Shown here in pieces: positions 16,912-24,611 of a stretch of DNA of 64,000 nt. How positions within the stretch are numbered: position 1 is the stretch's first letter; each line of letters starts with the position of its first letter. Source of the stretch: Micromonospora parathelypteridis (lineage in GTDB: Bacteria > Actinomycetota > Actinomycetes > Mycobacteriales > Micromonosporaceae). A program made the translations under genes and the position numbers. The notes below the pieces were generated by a model. That model searched no databases, was not told the DNA's origin, and saw only the letters and a list, made by a program, of their open reading frames with translations. The DNA lies in contig NZ_JACHDP010000001.1 of assembly GCF_014201145.1 (NCBI RefSeq), positions 4,030,001-4,094,000 of the forward strand, in the 5' to 3' direction.

Positions 16912-16946
16912 CCTGGCGTCCGGGCTGGGCCGGAGTTGCCCGATGA
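16908..16946 (+). CDS. Twelve-residue micro-ORF coupled on both sides
   Basis: The reading MTWRPGWAGVAR starts with an ATG that overlaps the previous stop (ATGA at 16908-16911) and ends with a TGA that overlaps the next ATG (ATGA at 16943-16946). GGAGGAGCG precedes its start. It may act only to carry ribosomes from the upstream gene to the downstream one, or be a real micro-peptide; no homologue can be judged by eye. Confidence 0.4.
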   Translation: MTWRPGWAGVAR

Positions 16947-17278
16947 GCCCGTTCCTCGCGGTGTTCCTCGTCCTGGTGCTCGGTGCCACCAGCTACGCCG
17001 CCGGCCGGTTGCACGGGCAGCTCAGCTACCGCATCGGCTACCGCTTCGGCTACCGGCAGGGCTACTTCGACGGTGACCGGGGCGCCTGGAACCGGCGTCG
17101 CCGCGACGCTCAGGCGGCGATCGCCTCCGCCCTGTCGGTCTCCCCGGCTGGCGTCGTCCGCTCGGCCGGCACCGTCGCCCGTCCCGGCACCACGTACACC
17201 GGCTCGTCGTTCTCCGCGCCGGCCGCCCCGATCACGGGGCGGCACCCGACCGGCACGCTCGTTCGACGTACCGGCTGA
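16943..17278 (+). CDS. Small membrane-anchored protein, unknown (XRE-linked)
   Basis: 111 residues. One N-terminal membrane helix (SPFLAVFLVLVLGATSYAAG, residues 2-21) is followed by a Tyr/Gly/Arg-rich stretch (LSYRIGYRFGYRQGYFDGDRGAW) with a GY(R/F) periodicity, then a Ser/Thr/Ala-rich tail. No family recognised. The ATG overlaps the stop of the 12-codon ORF as ATGA, so it is probably translated by coupling from the upstream gene. A strong hairpin starts 4 nt after its stop codon. Confidence 0.55.
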   Translation: MSPFLAVFLVLVLGATSYAAGRLHGQLSYRIGYRFGYRQGYFDGDRGAWNRRRRDAQAAIASALSVSPAGVVRSAGTVARPGTTYTGSSFSAPAAPITGRHPTGTLVRRTG

Positions 17279-17281
17279 GGT

Positions 17282-17309
17282 CGGTCGGCGGGCCACGGCC
17301 CGCCGACCG
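17282..17309 (+). terminator. Hairpin terminator
   Basis: CGGTCGGCGGGC (17282-17293) pairs perfectly with GCCCGCCGACCG (17298-17309), with a 4-nt loop, 4 nt after a stop codon. Confidence 0.65.
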
Positions 17310-17384
17310 GCGCCACGAACGCGGTGCGTCGTCCGCGGCGGACACGCACCGTCGGGGTCACGTCAGACCGGTGACGATGGCCCC

Positions 17385-17427
17385 AACCGGCCGGGATGCG
17401 CGCAGGGGGCATGCATCCCGGCCGGTT
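17385..17427. repeat. 15-bp perfect inverted repeat upstream of phoH
   Basis: AACCGGCCGGGATGC (17385-17399) and GCATCCCGGCCGGTT (17413-17427) are exact inverted repeats with a 13-nt loop. It lies about 110 nt before the predicted phoH transcript start, too far for a terminator of the upstream gene, which already has one. It may be an operator or a second terminator. Confidence 0.6.
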
Positions 17428-17530
17428 CCGCCGCGCGCCCCGTGCTGGTGAGGCGCCCGGCGAAGCGGTGTTGACGCGCCCGTCTTGGGAGTTCCACGTT
17501 CCACCTCTAGCCGGGAAGGTCCGGCGCGGC

Positions 17531-17536
17531 TAGCGT
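17531..17536 (+). promoter_or_regulatory. TAGCGT -10 element, phoH leader ORF
   Basis: TAGCGT ends 6 nt before the ATG at 17543, the same geometry as birA and the S66 gene. It predicts that the transcript starts at the leader ORF. Confidence 0.4.
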
Positions 17537-17542
17537 CTAGGC

Positions 17543-17686
17543 ATGGCACGGGGTTCTCCCGAGCCAGCCGGTCCGCCCGGATCTGCGACCTCGCGCATGG
17601 GGTTCCGCATCCGACCCCGTGTCCCCGGGCACCGGAGGAGGCGGAACACGGGTGGCGGGTGCCCATCCGTCGGAGCAGGCCTGTGA
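17543..17686 (+). CDS. Candidate 47-residue leader ORF upstream of phoH
   Basis: This ATG-started frame is not the phoH frame. It ends with a TGA that overlaps the phoH GTG start as GTGA. The peptide is Pro/Arg/Gly-rich (segments [13 protein letters not shown] and [11 protein letters not shown]) with no recognisable domain. The position right after a TAGCGT box makes it the first start codon a leaderless mRNA would offer. If real, its translation could control phoH by coupling; if not, it is part of a phoH 5' leader. Confidence 0.3.
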   Translation: MARGSPEPAGPPGSATSRMGFRIRPRVPGHRRRRNTGGGCPSVGAGL

Positions 17687-19098
17687 CGACTCGCCGTACC
17701 ACCGCCGGTGCCGACCAGACCCCGGCCGCGACTGCCACGACCCGCCGCGCCACCAGGAGCCGCCGCTCGGCGGCCGCCGCGCCGGCCGACCCGAAGGAGC
17801 CGCGACCAGCCGGCCAGGCCTTTGTCCTGGACACTTCCGTGCTGCTCTCCGACCCGGCGGCATTCCACCGGTTCGCGGAGCATGAGGTGGTGCTGCCTCT
17901 GGTGGTCATCACCGAACTGGAAGGCAAGCGGCACCATCCGGAGCTGGGCTGGTTCGCCCGGCAGTCGCTACGGATGCTCGACGACCTACGGGTCCGGCAT
18001 GGCCGACTCGACCGACCGGTGCCCGCCAACGATGTCGGCGGCACCCTGCGGGTGGAGCTCAACCACACCGACGACGGTGTGTTGCCGCCCGGGTTCCGCA
18101 CCGAGAGCAACGACGCCCGGATCCTCTCCGTCGCACTCAACCTCGCGGCCGAGGGGCGGGAGGTGACCCTGGTCAGCAAGGACATGCCGCTGCGGGTCAA
18201 GGCGGCCTCGGTGGGCCTGCGCGCCGACGAGTACCGCCACGGCCAGGCCAGTGACCCGACCTGGACGGGCATGTCGGAGATGGAGCTGAGCGAGGAGCAG
18301 ATCGGCCAGTTGTACGCCGGCGAGGCGCTCGATCTCGACGAGGCTGCCGGGCTGCCCTGCCACACCGGCCTGGTGCTGCACTCGGGTCGCGGCTCCGCGC
18401 TCGGTCGGGTGCTGGCGGACAAGTCGGTTCGGTTGGTCCGGGGCGACCGGGAGGCGTTCGGGTTGCACGGCCGCTCGGCCGAGCAGCGCGTCGCTCTCGA
18501 CCTGCTGCTCGACGAGGCGATCGGGATCGTCTCGCTGGGTGGCCGAGCCGGCACCGGCAAGTCGGCGCTGGCGCTCTGCGCCGGGCTGGAGGCGGTGATG
18601 GAGCGCCGCCGGCACAAGAAGGTGATCGTGTTCCGCCCGCTGTACGCCGTCGGTGGCCAGGAGTTGGGCTACCTGCCGGGGTCGGAGTCGGAGAAGATGT
18701 CGCCGTGGGCCCAGGCGGTCTTCGACACGCTCGGCGCGGTGGTGCATGAGAACGTGCTGGAGGAGGTCACCTCGCGAGGCATCCTCGAGGTGCTGCCGCT
18801 GACCCACATCCGGGGGCGCAGCCTGCACGATGCCTACGTGATCGTGGACGAGGCCCAGTCGCTCGAGCGCGGGGTGCTGTTGACCGTGCTGTCCCGGATC
18901 GGGCAGGGCTCCCGGGTGGTGCTCACGCACGACGTGGCCCAGCGGGACAATCTGCGGGTCGGCCGGCACGACGGGGTGACCGCTGTTATCGAGGCGCTCA
19001 AGGGTCATCCGCTCTTCGCCCACGTCACCCTCAGCCGTTCGGAGCGATCTCCGATCGCCGCGATGGTCACGGATCTCCTAGAGGACATCCCGATCTGA
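17683..19098 (+). CDS. phoH2: PIN-PhoH fusion protein (PhoH2)
   Basis: 471 residues in two parts: an N-terminal PIN ribonuclease domain ([12 protein letters not shown] with Asp50, then [12 protein letters not shown] and [14 protein letters not shown] with acidic catalytic residues) and a C-terminal PhoH ATPase (Walker [11 protein letters not shown] with Lys293, Walker [12 protein letters not shown], and LTHDVAQRD). In mycobacteria such proteins are ATP-dependent RNA helicase/RNases linked to toxin-antitoxin-like modules. The GTG at 17683 follows GGAGCAGG; a longer in-frame reading back to 17485 is rejected. The gene may be coupled to the leader ORF upstream. Confidence 0.9.
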   Translation: MTTRRTTAGADQTPAATATTRRATRSRRSAAAAPADPKEPRPAGQAFVLDTSVLLSDPAAFHRFAEHEVVLPLVVITELEGKRHHPELGWFARQSLRMLDDLRVRHGRLDRPVPANDVGGTLRVELNHTDDGVLPPGFRTESNDARILSVALNLAAEGREVTLVSKDMPLRVKAASVGLRADEYRHGQASDPTWTGMSEMELSEEQIGQLYAGEALDLDEAAGLPCHTGLVLHSGRGSALGRVLADKSVRLVRGDREAFGLHGRSAEQRVALDLLLDEAIGIVSLGGRAGTGKSALALCAGLEAVMERRRHKKVIVFRPLYAVGGQELGYLPGSESEKMSPWAQAVFDTLGAVVHENVLEEVTSRGILEVLPLTHIRGRSLHDAYVIVDEAQSLERGVLLTVLSRIGQGSRVVLTHDVAQRDNLRVGRHDGVTAVIEALKGHPLFAHVTLSRSERSPIAAMVTDLLEDIPI

Positions 19099-19107
19099 TG
19101 GTGCATT

Positions 19108-19130
19108 ATGCGGGCTTTTGTCCGCATTTT
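19108..19130 (+). terminator. Weak hairpin with T-run after phoH
   Basis: ATGCGG (19108-19113) pairs with CCGCAT (19122-19127), followed by TTT, in a locally AT-richer stretch 10 nt after the phoH stop. Confidence 0.4.
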
Positions 19131-19133
19131 AAG

Positions 19134-19149
19134 TGTGGCGCAGATCACA
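19134..19149. promoter_or_regulatory. Crp-like operator upstream of the transglycosylase-like gene
   Basis: TGTGGCGCAGATCACA fits TGTG-N8-CACA, and the inner bases match TGTGA-N6-TCACA except one. It is 228 bp before the GTG at 19377. Mycobacterial rpfA, also a cell-wall transglycosylase gene, is known to be under Crp control, which makes the placement interesting; the assignment here is an inference. Confidence 0.45.
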
Positions 19150-19376
19150 AACAGGGCGGTTGGTTTCCCATCAGCCTCACTGTGCGCAATCGTGTCCCAC
19201 GAGCGTCCACGCACCACGGGGATCGTTGGTGATCGAACGTCGCGAGACGGGCGACATCGGCGGCGGTCGGTGCGTCGGAGCGACCGGCAACAGGTCGGGG
19301 CGCTCGTGGCACGGCTGACGGCCCGTCTGTGGCCCGCGCCGCGCCGCGTCCTTGCCCCCGACGAAGGGACCACTTC

Positions 19377-20054
19377 GTGAGTCGGCTGTGGAGCCGGTTG
19401 GGTGCCCGTACGGCTGCTGTGGCGCTGCTCTCCGTGGGCGTCGCCGGTGGCTTCTACCTGGGCGAAGACCGGGAAACCCAGCAACAGGGCCTGACCGCGC
19501 AGGTCGGCCTTGAGGTCGACCGGGCCGATCTCGCCTACCAACGCGAGCGGCAGGCCGCCCACCAGGTGAAGTTCGCCCAGCAGCGGGCCGCCGAATACCA
19601 GGCCAAGCTACGCGCGGCGGAAGCCGCCAAGGAGGCCGCCGAGCGCGCCCGCAGGGCCGAGGCGGCCGCGGCGTCCCGCAAGCGCGAACGCGCTGCGGCC
19701 AACGCCCCCGCCAAGCCGTACGACGGGCCGATCCCGGCGTCCTGCGAGGAGTTCAGCGGCAACCGCAAGACCGGCTGCGCCCTGATGATCGGCGCGGGCT
19801 TCGGCATCGCAGAGTTCCCCTGCCTGGAGAAGCTCTGGACCAAGGAGAGCGGTTGGAACCACAAGGCCAACAACGGCTCGTCCGGTGCGTACGGAATCCC
19901 GCAGGCACTGCCGGGCAGCAAGATGGGTAGCGTCGCCAGCGACTGGCGGACGAACCCGGCCACCCAGATCACGTGGGGGCTGGGTTACATCAAGGGCAGG
20001 TACAAGACGCCCTGCGGAGCCTGGACCTACTTCCAGAACAACGGCCACTACTGA
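19377..20054 (+). CDS. Exported transglycosylase-like (SLT-fold) protein
   Basis: 225 residues. A signal anchor (TAAVALLSVGVAGGFYLG, about 12-29) is followed by an Ala/Glu/Arg-rich coiled coil (about 45-110, KLRAAEAAKEAAERARRAEAAAA given as AAEAAKEAAERARRAEAAA) and a C-terminal lytic-transglycosylase-like domain: FPCLEKLWTKESGWNHKANNGSSGAYGIPQAL, quoted as LWTKESGWNHKA with Glu157 in the catalytic position, and SGAYGIPQALPG. Four cysteines (123, 134, 149, 213) may form disulfides outside the cell. It likely trims peptidoglycan at the septum or poles. GTG at 19377 has GAAGGGA upstream. It stands alone, with its own Crp-like site and a strong terminator. Confidence 0.82.
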   Translation: MSRLWSRLGARTAAVALLSVGVAGGFYLGEDRETQQQGLTAQVGLEVDRADLAYQRERQAAHQVKFAQQRAAEYQAKLRAAEAAKEAAERARRAEAAAASRKRERAAANAPAKPYDGPIPASCEEFSGNRKTGCALMIGAGFGIAEFPCLEKLWTKESGWNHKANNGSSGAYGIPQALPGSKMGSVASDWRTNPATQITWGLGYIKGRYKTPCGAWTYFQNNGHY

Positions 20055-20060
20055 CGGTGT

Positions 20061-20100
20061 CGACGGCGGGGCGGGTGGGCGACCACCCGCCCCGCCGTCG
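20061..20100 (+). terminator. Very strong hairpin with a GCGA tetraloop
   Basis: Arms 20061-20078 and 20083-20100 are perfectly complementary over 18 bp and close on GCGA, a GNRA-type tetraloop. It begins 6 nt after the stop of the transglycosylase-like gene. There is no U-tract. Confidence 0.8.
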
Positions 20101-20169
20101 CGCGTACACCGGGGTGCTCGGACGGGACGCGAGTGGCGGTCGGCCGCTTTTGCTGATAGCAGTTGTGGG

Positions 20170-20823
20170 GTGACCCTGCACCCGTCAAGTGGCGACCCCT
20201 ACCGGTTCGGCACCGAGGCGTTCTACGCCGCCCTCGGTCGGGCGTTCGTCGCCATGTGTGCGGTGATCCCGTTCCTCTTCCTCATCGAAGCCGTCGACCA
20301 GGGGCTCGCGTTCGGCCTGGACGCCACCGCCGGCATCATCCCGCAGCGCATCGACGGGTTGGACGGGGTCTTCTTCTCCCCGTTCCTGCACCACGGCTTC
20401 GACCACCTCTACAGCAACAGCATCCCGCTGATCCTGCTGGGCACCTTCGTCCTGGCCGCCGGCGCCCGCCGGTTCCTCTGGTCGACCCTGGTCATCATCC
20501 TGGTCAGCGGGCTCGGCGTCTGGTTCACCGGCTCACCCAACTCGGTGGTCGTCGGGGCCAGCGGCGTCATTTTCGGCTACCTGGGCATCCTGCTCACCCG
20601 GGGCATCGTCGAGCGCAGCTGGTGGAACTTCGCGGTCTTCCTGCTGGTCGGCCTGCTCTACGGCTGGCAACTGGTCGGCATTCTCCCCACCGACGAGCGG
20701 ATCTCCTGGCAGGGCCACCTGTTCGGGCTGCTCGGCGGGGTGGTGGCGGCGATCCTGTTCCGTCGGCGGCGGCCTGCCGTGGATGGCCCGGACTACTCGG
20801 GTTCCACGCTCAGCCTGCCCTGA
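20170..20823 (+). CDS. Rhomboid-family intramembrane serine protease
   Basis: 217 residues with six predicted membrane helices. The catalytic serine lies in VVVGASGVIFGYLG (Ser131, motif GASG) and the catalytic histidine in SWQGHLFGLLGG (His183, motif GH). The loop FLHHGFDHLYSNSIPLILLG holds the family's HxxxxHxxxN residues. Rhomboids cut membrane proteins within their helices; the substrate is unknown. GTG at 20170 is chosen because the longer in-frame reading (from 19885) runs through the previous gene and its terminator. It is followed 105 nt later by a flavoprotein gene. Confidence 0.88.
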   Translation: MTLHPSSGDPYRFGTEAFYAALGRAFVAMCAVIPFLFLIEAVDQGLAFGLDATAGIIPQRIDGLDGVFFSPFLHHGFDHLYSNSIPLILLGTFVLAAGARRFLWSTLVIILVSGLGVWFTGSPNSVVVGASGVIFGYLGILLTRGIVERSWWNFAVFLLVGLLYGWQLVGILPTDERISWQGHLFGLLGGVVAAILFRRRRPAVDGPDYSGSTLSLP

Positions 20824-20928
20824 CCAATTCCTCGGCGCGCCTCTGGGACGTGCTTGCCCGACCGCCGCCGTCCGCCTACCGTCGAGATCAGCAAGCGTTG
20901 ATCCGTAAGCGGAAAGCGACGGTACGCC

Positions 20929-21897
20929 ATGCGCGAGGTCGATGTCGCCGTGATCGGGGCCGGTCCGGCCGGTCTCTTCGCCGCGTACTACGCGGGTTTC
21001 CGGGGTTTGTCGGTGGCGGTGATCGACGCGCTGCCGGAGCCAGGCGGTCAGGTCACCGCCATGTACCCGGAAAAGTTGATCCTCGACGTGGCCGGCTTCC
21101 CCGCCGTCAAGGGCCGGGACCTGGTGGCCAACCTGGTCGCCCAGGCCGCCCCGTTCGCGCCCCAGTACCTGCTCGGCACCCGTGCCGAGAAGCTCTCGTA
21201 CGCCGATGATCGCCCGGTGCTCGGCCTGGCCGGCGGCGAGCAACTCGGCTGCGGCGCGGTCGTTGTCACCGGCGGCCTCGGCAGCTTCAGCCCTCGACCA
21301 CTGCCGTGCGCCGACGGCGCCCCCGGCACCGGGATCGTCTACTTCGTCACCGACCCGGCCGAGCTGACCGATCGGGACGTGCTGATCGTCGGCGGCGGTG
21401 ACTCGGCGTTCGACTGGGCGCTGGCGCTGCAGCCGTTGGCCCGTTCGGTGACCCTGGTGCACCGACGGGAGAAGTTCCGGGCGCACGCCTCGACGGTCGC
21501 CCGGGTGCTGTCGCTGCCGGTGCGGGTGGTGGTCAACGCCGAGGTCAGCCGGCTGATCGGGGACGGCACGGTGACCGGCGCCGAGGTGACCGTGCGCGGT
21601 GGTGCCACCGAGACGCTCCCGGTGGACACCGTGGTGGCAGCCCTCGGCTTCACCGCCGACCTGGGCCCACTGGCCGAGTGGGGTCTACGGCTGGACCGCC
21701 GGCACATCCTGGTGGACAGCGCGATGGCGACCAACCTGCCGAGGGTCTTCGCCGCGGGTGACATCACCGAATACCCGGGCAAGGTCCGGCTGATCGCCAC
21801 CGGTTTCGGCGAGGCCGCGACGGCGGTCAACAACGCGGCCGTGGCCATCGACCCGAGCGCCCACCTGTTCCCCGGGCACTCCTCCGACGCCGGCTGA
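20929..21897 (+). CDS. Thioredoxin-reductase-like flavoprotein (ferredoxin-NADP reductase type)
   Basis: 322 residues with two dinucleotide-binding folds: FAD motif GAGPAG (10-15) and an NADP motif in DVLIVGGGDSAFDWAL, with FAAGDITEYPGK as the second FAD contact. The CxxC active site of true thioredoxin reductases is absent; in its place stands the PGGQVTAMYPEKLILDVAGFP loop of the YumC/TrxR-like ferredoxin-NADP reductases. The probable reaction is electron transfer between NADPH and ferredoxin or flavodoxin. GGAAAGCGA precedes the ATG. No ferredoxin gene lies nearby. Confidence 0.83.
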   Translation: MREVDVAVIGAGPAGLFAAYYAGFRGLSVAVIDALPEPGGQVTAMYPEKLILDVAGFPAVKGRDLVANLVAQAAPFAPQYLLGTRAEKLSYADDRPVLGLAGGEQLGCGAVVVTGGLGSFSPRPLPCADGAPGTGIVYFVTDPAELTDRDVLIVGGGDSAFDWALALQPLARSVTLVHRREKFRAHASTVARVLSLPVRVVVNAEVSRLIGDGTVTGAEVTVRGGATETLPVDTVVAALGFTADLGPLAEWGLRLDRRHILVDSAMATNLPRVFAAGDITEYPGKVRLIATGFGEAATAVNNAAVAIDPSAHLFPGHSSDAG

Positions 21898-21962
21898 TCG
21901 TCGGTATCGGACCCCGACCGACCCGTGTCCAGATCGAGACGAGTCGACCTGACCCTGAGGGG

Positions 21963-23621
21963 ATGACGGGTCCCGGAACACCGCGTGACGGCGCGCCGAC
22001 GACGTTGGCCTGGCTCTGTCACCCCGTCACCCTGCTAGCCCTGGTCGTCCTGGTGGTCAACGACCACCTGCTGAAGGCGGCGCTGCCCGGCCTGCTGACC
22101 GGCAAGCTGAGCGACGTCGCCGGTCTCGTGCTCGCCCCGCCGTTGGTCGCGGTGCTGCTGACCCTCCTGGTGCCGCGGTGGCCGGCCCGGGCTGCCGCGC
22201 TGGCCGGCCTGGTCGCGGTGGGGGCCGGGTTCGCGCTCATCAAGACCAGCGGGTACGCGGCCGAACTCGCCTCGTCGGCCTGGACCGTGCTGGCCGGACC
22301 GTCGCTGGTCCGGGCTGACCGGACCGACCTGCTCACCCTGCCGGCGCTCGGCCTGGCCTGGTGGAGTTGGACACGATCGCGGCGCCGACCGGTGCGCGAG
22401 CGGGCCGCCCGTCTGGTCCGGCTGCTGGTGGTGTTACCGCCAGCGGTGTTGGCGGTGGCCGCCACCAGCGTGATTCGTTACCCCTACGCCGTGGGGACGG
22501 CCCTGCTCGACGGTCACCCGGCGGTCTCGTTCGGCTCGGGATACAGCGGCGACACCTGGCCGGCCGGGCCAGCGGACGGAGCCTGGTCGGTCAGCGAGGA
22601 CGGGGGGACCACCTGGCGGCCCGCCACCGACAGCGAGCGGGAGCGACTGGACGGTCAGGACTCTCCTCGCCGGCAGGCATGCGTACCGGACGAGCCTCAG
22701 CGCTGCTACCGGGTGGTCACCGGGCACCTGCGGGTGGAGCAGAGTGACGACGCCGGTGTGACCTGGCGGGTCACCTGGGAGATGCCGGACCGCCAGCGCG
22801 AGGAGATGGCGCGCCGGTCGCCGAGCCCGGGCGACGTTCGCCAGCACTTCGCCTCCCGCGAACTGATCGTCTACCCCGCTGCCAGCGGTGGCCATGAAGT
22901 GCTGGTCGCCAACGGTCGGGACGGCATCCTGCACCGACGGCCGGACGGCGAATGGCAACGCGACGGCTTCCTCGTTCGGACGGGACCGGAGGACACCCAC
23001 TGGGACGATCCGCCCCTTCTGGATGGTGACGGACCCATCGGCCGCCAGACCGACCTGCTGCTCGCCGTCGCGCTCGCGCTGACCCTCGGCGTCACGGTCA
23101 CCGTGCTGGCCGGTCACCTGGCGATTCGCCGCGGTGGAGGTCCGCGCTGGTGGGGGGTCGTCGGCAGCGGGGCGATGCTGGTCGCGGCGATCGTGTTGGC
23201 CGGGGTCTGGGAGCGCGAGGATGACTCCCTGACGTCCGATGCCCTGCTGTTCGTCGTGCTGCCAATGGTCGTCGTGACGGCGGTGGCCCTGATCGTCCGA
23301 GCCTCCTACCAGGGTGCGCTGACCCGGTGGATCGGGTGGGTACTTACCGGGTTGCTGCTCACCGTGCTCCTGTCCGGACTGCCGCTCGCCGGATGGCTGG
23401 TCGGCAACCCGCCGCAGAGCAGGGTCGCGGTGGCACTCGCGCTGCTGGCCACGGTGCCGGGCGTGCTGCTGGCCATCCGGATCGCCAGGCTGGTCGATCC
23501 GGCCCGCGCGTACGGAGGCCGGTACCAGCCGCGCCCGCCCTACCCGCCGTATGCGCCCTACCCGCCGGGTCTGCCGGCGGTGTCTGATCCGCCCGACCCG
23601 TCGCAACCGCCACCCCGCTGA
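21963..23621 (+). CDS. Membrane protein with a two-Asp-box extracytoplasmic domain
   Basis: 552 residues. Hydrophobic helices occupy residues about 20-35, 52-70, 77-93, 125-136 and 151-171. A soluble region of about 190 residues follows and contains two Asp-boxes, SEDGGTTW (211-218) and SDDAGVTW (261-268), the loop signature of BNR/sialidase-type beta-propellers, and cysteines in RRQACVPDEPQRCYR. The C-terminal part has further helices (from about 365) and a Pro/Tyr-rich tail (PPYPPYAPYPPGLP). No family is recognised. With only two boxes a full propeller is unlikely. Function unknown; it is the last gene before a convergent transporter. Confidence 0.6.
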   Translation: MTGPGTPRDGAPTTLAWLCHPVTLLALVVLVVNDHLLKAALPGLLTGKLSDVAGLVLAPPLVAVLLTLLVPRWPARAAALAGLVAVGAGFALIKTSGYAAELASSAWTVLAGPSLVRADRTDLLTLPALGLAWWSWTRSRRRPVRERAARLVRLLVVLPPAVLAVAATSVIRYPYAVGTALLDGHPAVSFGSGYSGDTWPAGPADGAWSVSEDGGTTWRPATDSERERLDGQDSPRRQACVPDEPQRCYRVVTGHLRVEQSDDAGVTWRVTWEMPDRQREEMARRSPSPGDVRQHFASRELIVYPAASGGHEVLVANGRDGILHRRPDGEWQRDGFLVRTGPEDTHWDDPPLLDGDGPIGRQTDLLLAVALALTLGVTVTVLAGHLAIRRGGGPRWWGVVGSGAMLVAAIVLAGVWEREDDSLTSDALLFVVLPMVVVTAVALIVRASYQGALTRWIGWVLTGLLLTVLLSGLPLAGWLVGNPPQSRVAVALALLATVPGVLLAIRIARLVDPARAYGGRYQPRPPYPPYAPYPPGLPAVSDPPDPSQPPPR

Positions 23622-23639
23622 GGGTTGGGCGGGGGCCGG

Positions 23640-24611
23640 TCAGCGGCGGGCGGGTGGCGCCAACGCGGCGATCAGCACCGCCACCATGGTCAGCGCGGCA
23701 CCGAGCAGAGTGTTCAGGCCGGGGTGTGAGGCCGCTGTCGGCGACAACAGGTCCAACAGGACCGCCCCCACGATCTGACCCGCGATGGTGGCCAGCCCGA
23801 GCAGCAGCACCCCGGTGAAACGCACGATCGCCGCGGCGATCGCGATGAACACGATGCCGATCGGACCACCCAGGTAGAGCCACGGCTCGGTGGGCAGGTG
23901 GCCAGCCGGCCAGCCGCGTACGGCGATGTCGATCGCGATCGCGACGAGCAGGGTGACCGTGCCGACGGCGAAGTTGACAAGCGTGGCGGTCAACGCGCTG
24001 TCGGCCGCCGCGCGGACCCGTCCGTTGACCGCCTGCTGCCAGGCGATGCCCACCCCGGCGAGCAGGGGTAGCAGGGCCAGCGCCAGTGCGCCCGGGTCGC
24101 CCAGTCGGTCACCCACCGCCAGGCCGACCGCGAGCACGGTGAGCACCGCACCGGCGAGCCGCCACCGGGTGACCGGCTCCCGGCCGGTCGGCCCGATCCC
24201 GGCCCGGTCCACGGCGAGGCTGCTGCCGGACTGGCCGGCGACCACCGCCACGGTGAAGACCGCGACACCCAGCGAACCGATGGTGAGGCCCTGGGTGGCC
24301 ACGAGGAACGCCCCACACATTCCGCCGAGGCACTGCCACGGCCGCAGCGCGCCCGTCGCGAGTGCGCGCCGCACCGCGACCAGACCACGCCGCCCGCCGG
24401 GGGTGGCGGGCACCAGCACCAGGAGCACCAACAGGCCGATGCCGAACGAGAACACCGCGGCGGCGAACCCGTCCTCCAGGCGTACCCCCAGTTCGCCGTT
24501 GATGCGGGACTGCACCGCCACGGCGACCCCGGAGATCGACGCCAGCGCGACGCCCGTGATTCGGCGGGCGGGCGACAGGGTCTGCGGTGTCGCCGTGTCG
24601 GCGGCGGTCAC
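23640..24611 (-). CDS. DMT-superfamily transporter (DUF606/YdcZ type)
   Basis: 323 residues, ten predicted membrane helices in two homologous halves: [23 protein letters not shown] starts the first and [22 protein letters not shown] the second, both with the family's Q(S/A)xxNG(E/R) turn. Members export small molecules, but the substrate cannot be read from sequence. The GTG start overlaps the glpX stop as GTGA, so the two genes are probably translated together. Nothing in the protein explains the link to gluconeogenesis. Confidence 0.78.
   Translation of the reverse strand: MTAADTATPQTLSPARRITGVALASISGVAVAVQSRINGELGVRLEDGFAAAVFSFGIGLLVLLVLVPATPGGRRGLVAVRRALATGALRPWQCLGGMCGAFLVATQGLTIGSLGVAVFTVAVVAGQSGSSLAVDRAGIGPTGREPVTRWRLAGAVLTVLAVGLAVGDRLGDPGALALALLPLLAGVGIAWQQAVNGRVRAAADSALTATLVNFAVGTVTLLVAIAIDIAVRGWPAGHLPTEPWLYLGGPIGIVFIAIAAAIVRFTGVLLLGLATIAGQIVGAVLLDLLSPTAASHPGLNTLLGAALTMVAVLIAALAPPARR

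Larger units (their letters stand above)
17279..17542. other. Intergenic region with three successive hairpins before phoH
   Basis: No gene seen. It holds a 12-bp perfect hairpin just after the upstream gene (17282-17309), a GGTGCGT/ACGCACC hairpin (17323-17350), a 15-bp perfect hairpin (17385-17427), and the -10 of the phoH leader at its right end. Confidence 0.55.

Noticed and set aside
19099-19376. Cyclic-di-AMP (ydaO-type) riboswitch before the transglycosylase-like gene
   Set aside because: Such switches are common before actinobacterial wall hydrolase genes, but I could not find the conserved GGGGAACC-type core here.
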